DNA from: Chloroflexota bacterium
Lineage (GTDB): Bacteria; Chloroflexota; Anaerolineae; Aggregatilineales; UBA3940
Reading direction: 5' to 3'
DNA: 12,708 nt
NCBI GenBank assembly: GCA_011051745.1
Contig: DRKO01000017.1
Span: 1-12,708, forward strand
Of this stretch, positions 6,249 through 12,708 are shown piece by piece; within the stretch, counting starts at the first letter, position 1; each line of letters opens with the position of its first letter. The notes beneath the pieces are model-generated. The model did not search any database. It saw nothing but the letters and a program-made list of their open reading frames with translations, and had not been told where the DNA came from. The translations under genes and the position numbers were made by a program.

Positions 6249-6818
6249 ATGAATGACAGGCCACCCAGATACTACACTACGACCGGCGATGACGGCTCAA
6301 CCGGCCTGCTGGGAAACGAGCGGGTGAAGAAATATCATCCACAGCCGGAGGCCTACGGCGCGGTGGACGAGGCCCAGACTGCGCTGGGGATGGCCCGCGC
6401 TGTGATGGGAGATGAGAAGGCGGCGGGGGTTGTTCTGCAGGCCCAGCGTGATCTGTATCATCTGATGGCCGAGCTGGCGGCCACCAGAGAGGCCGCGCCG
6501 CAGTTCCGGCGGATTGACGCGGAGCGCGTCCGCTGGCTGGAGGCACAGACCGACGCCTACGGGGCGCGGATCGTGCTGCCGCGCGGGTTTGTCGTCAGCG
6601 GGGACAGTGTGGCGGGGGCGGCGCTCGATTTTGCCCGCACGGTGATCCGGCGGGCCGAGCGTCGGGTCGTCAAACTTTACGATGAGGGGTACATCGAGAA
6701 CAGCGAGTTGATCCGTTACCTCAACCGGCTGTCGTCGCTGGCGTTCGTGCTGGCCCGCTATGAGGATGCCCTGAGCGGGCGGAGCGGCGTCACGCTGGCC
6801 GAAGGCGGCGAGGTGTGA
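6249..6818 (+). CDS. ATP:cob(I)alamin adenosyltransferase, PduO type
   Basis: Transfers the 5'-deoxyadenosyl group of ATP to cob(I)alamin, giving adenosylcobalamin, in the cytoplasm as a trimer in known relatives. The 189 residues cover the whole PduO/MMAB fold. The ATP-binding N-terminus YYTTTGDDGSTGLLGNERV (8-26) is followed by AYGAVDEAQTALG (35-47), the catalytic helix FARTVIRRAERRV (128-140) with R130, R134, R135, E137 and R138, and IRYLNRLSSLAFVLARYED (155-173). Oddities: the usual VDELNS reads VDEAQT, the usual PGG reads PRG (111-113), and the Asp of LSD is Ser. The basic and acidic residues of the active helix are kept, so activity is likely. The ATG at 6249 is preceded by AGGGGA (6234-6239). 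A start further upstream at 6174 would add residues unlike the family. It is followed 22 bases later by the DUF554 gene, probably the same operon. Confidence 0.9.
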   Translation: MNDRPPRYYTTTGDDGSTGLLGNERVKKYHPQPEAYGAVDEAQTALGMARAVMGDEKAAGVVLQAQRDLYHLMAELAATREAAPQFRRIDAERVRWLEAQTDAYGARIVLPRGFVVSGDSVAGAALDFARTVIRRAERRVVKLYDEGYIENSELIRYLNRLSSLAFVLARYEDALSGRSGVTLAEGGEV

Positions 6819-6840
6819 GGCCGAAGGAGAAGAGCAGACC

Positions 6841-7569
6841 GTGACCGGAACAATCATCAACATCATCACCGTGCTTCTTGGCTCGGCGCTGGGCGTCACG
6901 CTGGGGGGCCGCCTGACCGACAACATGCGCGAAACCGTCCTGCGGGGGCTGGGGCTGGTCACACTGGTGATCGGGATACAGATGGCCTTCCAGACGGCCA
7001 ATATCCTGATCGTGCTGGGCAGCGTGCTGATCGGCGGGCTGCTGGGTGAGTGGGGCCGTCTGGAGGATCGGCTGGAGCGGCTGGGCGGCTGGCTGGAGGC
7101 CCGCTTCAACCGTCAGAACGCCGGAGAGGAAAGCTCCTCGCGCTTCATTCAGGGGTTTGTGACGGCCAGCCTGCTCTTCTGCGTCGGGCCGATGACGATC
7201 CTGGGTTCGATTCAGGACGGGCTGACGGGCGACTACCGCCTGCTGACGATCAAGGCCATGCTGGACGGCTTCGCGGCGCTGGCCTTCTCCTCCAGCCTGG
7301 GGATCGGGGTGGCGTTCTCCTCGCTCGTGATTCTGGTCTATCAGGGCGGGCTGAGCCTGCTGGCCGGGCAGGCTCAGAGCGTGCTCAGCAGCGCGATGAT
7401 CACCGAGATGACGGCCACCGGCGGGGTGCTGATCATGGGGCTGGCGTTCAGCACGCTGCTGGAGATCAAGCCGATCCGGGTGGGCAACTACCTGCCCGCG
7501 CTGGTGATCGCCCCGCTGATCGTGTGGGCGCTCACCGCGCTGGGCCTGCCGGTTGCGCCGCAGTTTTAG
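6841..7569 (+). CDS. DUF554 family integral membrane protein
   Basis: A 242-residue polytopic membrane protein of the DUF554 family (YdfK/YqgA-like in other bacteria), function unknown, thought by some to be a transporter. About six to seven hydrophobic segments are visible, near 4-22, 33-50, 55-71, 106-124, 140-168, 192-208 and 217-236. Family hallmarks include the Gly-rich start MTGTIINIITVLLGSALG, LGSVLIGGLLGE (59-70) and FCVGPMTILGSIQDGL (113-128). The charged loop 71-100 is cytoplasmic or external; this cannot be told here. The GTG start has AGGAG about ten bases upstream (in GAAGGAGAAGAG), and the 22-base gap from the adenosyltransferase gene suggests translation from one mRNA. Nothing in the sequence links it to cobalamin; the pairing may be only positional. 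Confidence 0.9.
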   Translation: MTGTIINIITVLLGSALGVTLGGRLTDNMRETVLRGLGLVTLVIGIQMAFQTANILIVLGSVLIGGLLGEWGRLEDRLERLGGWLEARFNRQNAGEESSSRFIQGFVTASLLFCVGPMTILGSIQDGLTGDYRLLTIKAMLDGFAALAFSSSLGIGVAFSSLVILVYQGGLSLLAGQAQSVLSSAMITEMTATGGVLIMGLAFSTLLEIKPIRVGNYLPALVIAPLIVWALTALGLPVAPQF

Positions 7570-7763
7570 GGGGCCTTTCCGGGTGTATCTGCTGATCAGA
7601 CGGGGGCGGTGGCCGACCGCCTGAACTTCCGGCGGGTGTGCAAACGGCCCGGTTGTCCGCCCGCGTCACCCTCCTGTGAAGCCGACTCCCGTCGGGCATG
7701 GCAACCCCCCGGTTCTGGAAGCTCCCGTCTTTTTGATTTGCTTCCCTTCTTGTGGACTTCTCC

Positions 7764-7769
7764 TATAAT
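7764..7769 (+). promoter_or_regulatory. -10 box upstream of acetyl-CoA synthetase
   Basis: A perfect TATAAT sits in the AT-rich part (about 7728-7800) of the 259-base gap before acs. No matching -35 lies at 16-18 bases (CTTCCC is there), so an activator may be needed, as is usual for acs genes. If used, the leader is about 50 bases. The GC-rich part (7570-7727) holds only a modest hairpin, GGCGGT/ACCGCC at 7605-7621, and no gene that I can support. Confidence 0.55.
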
Positions 7770-7828
7770 ATTCATCACCATATATCACGTTTACTCTCTT
7801 CTCAGGCGATGGGCGAAAGGAGGCAGCG

Positions 7829-9766
<1,938 letters not shown>

Positions 9767-9794
9767 GCGGCTCTTCGTTTTTTCGACAGGGCCC

Positions 9795-9837
9795 GACAGC
9801 AGGGGCAGATTCTCTTACCCCTGCTGTCTTCTTTTTT
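9795..9837 (+). terminator. Intrinsic terminator of acetyl-CoA synthetase gene
   Basis: GACAGCAGGGG (9795-9805) pairs perfectly with CCCCTGCTGTC (9818-9828) over a 12-base loop and is followed by TTCTTTTTT (9829-9837). This is a textbook plus-strand terminator 28 bases after the stop. On the minus strand no U-tract follows, so the convergent STAS-like gene is not clearly ended by it. Confidence 0.93.
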
Positions 9838-9866
9838 ACGACGCCTGGCGGCTACCTCTCAGGTCT

Positions 9867-10268
9867 TCAGGCGATGGAGGCAATGCGGGTGCGGATGTAT
9901 TCCAGCGCCTCATCCAGCGTGGCGAACACTTTGGTGGGGATGCCCCCGTACACTCTGTGCTCGAACGCCTGCCCGATTTTCTGGAGCAGCGGGTTAGGGG
10001 TAACGAGTGCGATCTCCACGAGATCGGGGTGCCTCAGCAGGCTTCCCTCTTTCCAGGCGACGGCGGCCATGCCCCGCATGATGTCTTCAAAAGAAGGAGG
10101 GCTCATGTTTGACAGGTCGCCGATGTGGTAGAACGGCCCGCCGACTGCGTCAAAGGCGGCCCCCATCTCCTGAAGCAGATCGGGGAGATCGCGCTGGATA
10201 GAAAAGTCTTTCTCGTAGCTTCCCACGATGATGGGCTCGCCGGGGAGTTTCTTCACCGAGAACGTCAT
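9867..10268 (-). CDS. Small STAS/SpoIIAA-like protein (second copy)
   Basis: A 133-residue soluble alpha/beta protein with the same layout as the one at 4833-5204: N-terminal strand, long helix (about 22-41), strand PFYHIGDLSN (45-54) with the same Asp-Leu-x-Asn turn, helix (59-75), strand VEIALVTPN (84-92), helix (94-106), and a closing VFATLDEALEYIRTRI (114-129) equivalent to VVRSLDEARAYLARW. Identity between the two is low outside these points, so they are diverged relatives rather than a recent duplication. A helix-rich insert at 70-82 (AWKEGSLLRHPDL) distinguishes this copy. No signal or membrane segment is seen. The ATG at 10266-10268 has GAAAGGG about seven bases upstream. It faces acs across the terminator. 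Function is unknown; family known members act in signalling or lipid binding. Confidence 0.7.
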   Translation of the reverse strand: MTFSVKKLPGEPIIVGSYEKDFSIQRDLPDLLQEMGAAFDAVGGPFYHIGDLSNMSPPSFEDIMRGMAAVAWKEGSLLRHPDLVEIALVTPNPLLQKIGQAFEHRVYGGIPTKVFATLDEALEYIRTRIASIA

Positions 10269-10517
10269 GTCAGGCCCTTTCCACTAAGTCAGGTTAAGAT
10301 TTTTCTATACCGCTCGCCTCATCCCTACCCTGTGTTCCACGCCCGTGATTTTAGCATCTCCGGTGTACGGGGGGCTTATCAAAACCATTACAGAGGAGTA
10401 CCGGACGCGGCAACACGTCGGCCTCCGTTCCGTGCCTGTCCCGCTTACGGGGGCCTGACGGCTGTCCCTGATCCTCTGCCCGCCGGGGGCAGGGATGACG
10501 TATGCGCCGCCCCTGCT
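10269..10517. other. Intergenic region between lipoprotein and STAS-like genes
   Basis: No gene is supported here. On the minus strand TATAGA (10306-10311) is a possible -10 for the STAS-like gene, without a good -35. CTGCCC (10476-10481) and GGGCAG (10487-10492) form a GC hairpin shortly after the lipoprotein stop, but no U-tract follows. A short CCCG-CTTA-CGGG hairpin lies near 10439-10450. A structured 3' end or a small RNA is possible but not shown. Confidence 0.4.
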
Positions 10518-11357
10518 TCAGGGCAGAGGGCCGAGATGAATTCCTGACGAATAGGGCGGATCGTCGAGGGGGGCCATGACGTAGATCGGGGAGCCGTTCG
10601 GGCCGGTCATCATCCAGCCGCCATCGAACATCTGCCACAGGCTGGTGGCCTGCGCTTCCGGCGTCGTTGCCCAGCCGAGCGCCTCCCGGATGAAGGCGTT
10701 GTTGCGCCAGACCTTGCCGAAGCCCCGGATGGGCTGGATCAGGCCGTCCGGCGGCACGAGCGCCGGGTCGGATTCCGGTTCTCCCTCCTGAAAGGTGTCG
10801 TCAACCCGCCACCACGAGTCGGTTTCCTGTCCCTGCCGGATGCCCAGTTCGGAGATGACAAAGATGCTGTGATCGCTCTCCCGCCAGAACATGGCCCCGT
10901 GCTCAAAGAACTGGAACGCTCCTCGCACCTCCTGCGGGTCGCCCACCGGGCAGCCCATCAGGGCGCGGGCCTGCTCGATGTTCTGCCAGATCGGGGTGAA
11001 GGGCATCGGGGGCGGGCCTGCACAGGAGAGGGGAGTCGGGGGGGCTGCGCTGCGGGTCGGGGCCGCGCCGGGCGTGCCGATCGGGAGCGTGGGCTGTTGC
11101 AGCACGACAACGGTCGGCAGCGGCAGTGTCGGGTTGGGGGTGACGTTGGGCTGGTTGGGCAACCCGGTGGCCGGGGGCGGCGTCGGCGAGAGTTCAATCG
11201 TCGCCAGCGCTTTCCCCTGCGTGACGAACAGATCCGCGACGACGAAGTCCTCGTCCACCGTCCGGGGCTGGCAGGCCGCGATCAGCAACATGACGGCCAG
11301 CGTGGCCGGAAGCAGCGCGAGCGTCAGCTTGAGGGGGTTGGTTGATCGGTGTCTCAT
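10518..11357 (-). CDS. Secreted lipoprotein with duplicated C-terminal repeat
   Basis: A 279-residue predicted lipoprotein. The signal peptide (1-28) ends in the good lipobox LIAAC (C29). Residues 53-120 are a Pro/Thr-rich spacer, as in many Chloroflexota surface proteins, which carries the distal domain away from the membrane. Residues 126-262 hold two copies of a roughly 38-residue unit. The first, at 131-168, runs from RALMGCPVGDPQ to GAMFWRESDHSIFVI; the second, at 224-261, runs from REALGWATTPEA to GGWMMTGPNGSPIYVM. Shared features are a Leu-Gly-Cys/Trp start, a central phenylalanine-Glu/Asp-Gly-Gly/Ala-Met turn and an I-[FY]-V-[IM] end strand. The pattern recalls LGFP-like surface repeats, but I cannot name the family. 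The ATG at 11355-11357 has AAGGG just upstream. The leader contains a strong inverted repeat at 11373-11410. Function is unknown; wall or glycan binding is a guess. Confidence 0.85.
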   Translation of the reverse strand: MRHRSTNPLKLTLALLPATLAVMLLIAACQPRTVDEDFVVADLFVTQGKALATIELSPTPPPATGLPNQPNVTPNPTLPLPTVVVLQQPTLPIGTPGAAPTRSAAPPTPLSCAGPPPMPFTPIWQNIEQARALMGCPVGDPQEVRGAFQFFEHGAMFWRESDHSIFVISELGIRQGQETDSWWRVDDTFQEGEPESDPALVPPDGLIQPIRGFGKVWRNNAFIREALGWATTPEAQATSLWQMFDGGWMMTGPNGSPIYVMAPLDDPPYSSGIHLGPLP

Positions 11358-11372
11358 TCGCCCTTGCCTCAG

Positions 11373-11410
11373 GTAAGCCCCTGCGACGGGTGCGGAATCA
11401 GGGGGCTTAC
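11373..11410 (-). promoter_or_regulatory. Inverted repeat in leader of lipoprotein gene
   Basis: On the plus strand GTAAGCCCCTG (11373-11383) and CAGGGGGCTTAC (11399-11410) are complementary over 11 pairs with one bulged base, around a 15-base loop. It lies 15 bases before the ATG at 11357, directly upstream of the ribosome site, and no U-tract follows. It may be an RNA stem in the leader, an operator, or a weak 3' stem for the upstream fusion gene. Confidence 0.5.
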
Positions 11411-11486
11411 TGCGGCAGCGAGTCTAACAGAAGGGCCGGGGAAAGGCCAGTCATGGATGGCGACCCTGCCGGGCCGACGCCTTTTA

Positions 11487-12708
11487 CTACCCCTCTCCGC
11501 TCCGAACGGGCTTCCTGAAGCTGGCGGTGAAGTTCCTTCCCCGGCCATAGCTCTCGATGAACTCAAACCCCTGCTGTTCCGCCAGCGACCGGACGACCGG
11601 TAGAGGGAGGAAATCGGGATCGCCCGGCTGTTCGGTCACGGAGAGCAACCCTGAGGGGCGGAGAACCCGGTATATCTCCCGGAGGCAGGCGGAGGGGTCC
11701 GGCACTTCGCCCAGAACGGCGACGAGAAACGCAACGTCGAACTCGCCCCCGTCAAACGGGAGGCTGGTGGCGTCGCCCTGCGTGAACCCGACGTTATCCA
11801 GCCCCGCCGCCTCGATCTTCCGGCCTGCTTTCCTGAGCATCTCCGGCTGTATGTCGAGCAGCTCCAGATGTCCGCGCGGGAGCCGCCGGGCCACTTCAAC
11901 GCTGAAGTATCCGGAGCCTGAACCGACTTCCAGCACCCGCGAATCCTCTCTGAGGTGGAGACGGTCGGCCAGCTCTTCGGGGGAAAGAATGAGCCTGCGC
12001 AGAGCCAGGTCCAGAATGAACGAGAGTTGATACGGGCAAACGCCCCTGCCGAAAAAGCGCCCCGGAGCACCTTTCCGCTCCGCCCGTTTTTTCCCCTGCC
12101 GGGTCAGCGTCTCAGGCCCCCAGACGACAACCACGACGACGGAGAGGGCAGCGAGCAGCAGCAGACTGTACATCCCGCCCGACTCGCTCAGCGGCATCAG
12201 TTCGCCTGTGAAATTCGCCATGAAGTGGAAGAGTATGGCCGACAGGGTGCTGCGGTGGGTGTTGTTGTAGATCCACGTGAACAGGATCGAGACGATCACC
12301 GGGCCGGAGACGAACGACCAGAAGCCCGGCGTGCCGAACCCCAGCCGGTCGTGCTGGAATGTGCCGCGCATGAAGAACAGGGGGACATGCCACAGCGCCC
12401 ACACCACGCCCAGAATAAGGCTGGAGGCGAGCGCACTGTAGCGGGCCTGTAGCGCGTCCAGCCCGTACCCGCGCCAGCCGAGTTCTTCGGGCAGAGGGCC
12501 GAAAATCAGGACGAAGGCGGCGAAGGGGAGGAGTCTCCAGGGTTCGGCCAGCAGACTCCGGGCCGTCTCAAACTCAGGCGCTGGCGAACCGGCGAGGACG
12601 CTTAACGCGGCGGCAAGGGCGTTGACGGCGGGGAAGGTGAGCCAGATAGCCAGATGCCATCTTCCGCCGATCCGCCGGATGTCAAACACGCGCTGCCAGT
12701 AGTCCCGC
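11487..12708 (-). CDS. CPBP intramembrane protease fused to class I SAM methyltransferase (5' end cut by window edge)
   Basis: One open frame encodes two complete modules. Numbering here is from the in-frame GTG at 12689. The first is a CPBP (Abi) membrane metalloprotease, the family of Rce1 and of bacteriocin-immunity proteins: EELGWRGYG (68-76, the EExxxR motif), WALWHVPLFF (97-106, second motif His) and ILFHFMANF (152-160, third motif His and Asn), set in four to five membrane segments. The second begins near 208 and is a class I methyltransferase: VLEVGSGSGYFSVEVA (252-267, SAM loop), LELLDIQPEML (275-285, ribose-binding acid), GDATSLPF (305-312), FDVAFLVAVLGEVPD (317-331) and RVLRPSGLLSVTE (341-353). 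The linker 190-210 is short and basic, so the methyltransferase should face the cytoplasm. The frame stays open to the window edge as RDYWQR before that GTG, wording typical of CPBP proteins, so the true start lies outside. Substrates are unknown. Confidence 0.88.
   Translation of the reverse strand, partial: RDYWQRVFDIRRIGGRWHLAIWLTFPAVNALAAALSVLAGSPAPEFETARSLLAEPWRLLPFAAFVLIFGPLPEELGWRGYGLDALQARYSALASSLILGVVWALWHVPLFFMRGTFQHDRLGFGTPGFWSFVSGPVIVSILFTWIYNNTHRSTLSAILFHFMANFTGELMPLSESGGMYSLLLLAALSVVVVVVWGPETLTRQGKKRAERKGAPGRFFGRGVCPYQLSFILDLALRRLILSPEELADRLHLREDSRVLEVGSGSGYFSVEVARRLPRGHLELLDIQPEMLRKAGRKIEAAGLDNVGFTQGDATSLPFDGGEFDVAFLVAVLGEVPDPSACLREIYRVLRPSGLLSVTEQPGDPDFLPLPVVRSLAEQQGFEFIESYGRGRNFTASFRKPVRSGEG

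Noticed and set aside
10125..10547. Plus-strand open frame between acs and the second lipoprotein
   Set aside because: It overlaps the start of the STAS-like gene, lacks a ribosome site, and its product is low in secondary-structure pattern and rich in Arg and Pro.
12084..12095. Programmed -1 frameshift at the A6 run (AAAAAAC)
   Set aside because: The heptamer is not in the needed phase to the reading frame (codons are GGG AAA AAA CGG), and the zero frame already encodes both domains.

Overview
The window is GC-rich chromosomal DNA from a bacterium that I would place in the Chloroflexota (Anaerolineae or a close relative). This is an inference. It rests on two lipoproteins with Thr/Pro-rich linkers of the style common in that phylum, a pair of small STAS/SpoIIAA-like proteins, a DUF348/G5/3D wall protein, and house-keeping genes (acs, a PduO-type adenosyltransferase, DUF554) with divergent sequences. 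I see no insertion sequence, phage gene, tRNA, rRNA or CRISPR array.

Layout. 1-2078 (minus): a lipoprotein with FG-GAP-like and TPR-like regions, followed six bases later by an M20 metallopeptidase that runs off the left edge. 2214-2354 (plus): a clear SRP (4.5S-type) RNA gene with a near-consensus promoter, which was not obvious from open reading frames. 2425-4778 (plus): a membrane-anchored DUF348/G5/3D wall protein and a P-loop kinase-like protein, ended by a strong hairpin shared with the next, convergent gene. 4833-5204 (minus): a small STAS-like protein. 5390-6076 (minus): a SanA/YdcF (DUF218) membrane protein, divergent from 6249-7569 (plus), an ATP:cob(I)alamin adenosyltransferase and a DUF554 membrane protein that look like one operon. 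7829-9766 (plus): acetyl-CoA synthetase, with an AT-rich promoter region, a perfect Shine-Dalgarno site and a strong intrinsic terminator. 9867-10268 (minus): a second STAS-like protein. 10518-11357 (minus): a second lipoprotein with two copies of a repeat. 11487-12708 (minus, cut at the right edge): a CPBP intramembrane protease fused to a class I SAM methyltransferase.

The genes do not form one pathway. Several concern the cell envelope (two lipoproteins, the 3D-domain protein, SanA-like, CPBP protease), and two concern carbon and cofactor metabolism (acs, PduO type). The most unusual item is the CPBP-methyltransferase fusion. Next are two minus-strand genes whose -10 boxes each lie exactly nine bases from the ATG with no Shine-Dalgarno site, which suggests leaderless transcripts. 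I did not find a convincing wholly new system here; most of the window is ordinary chromosome.
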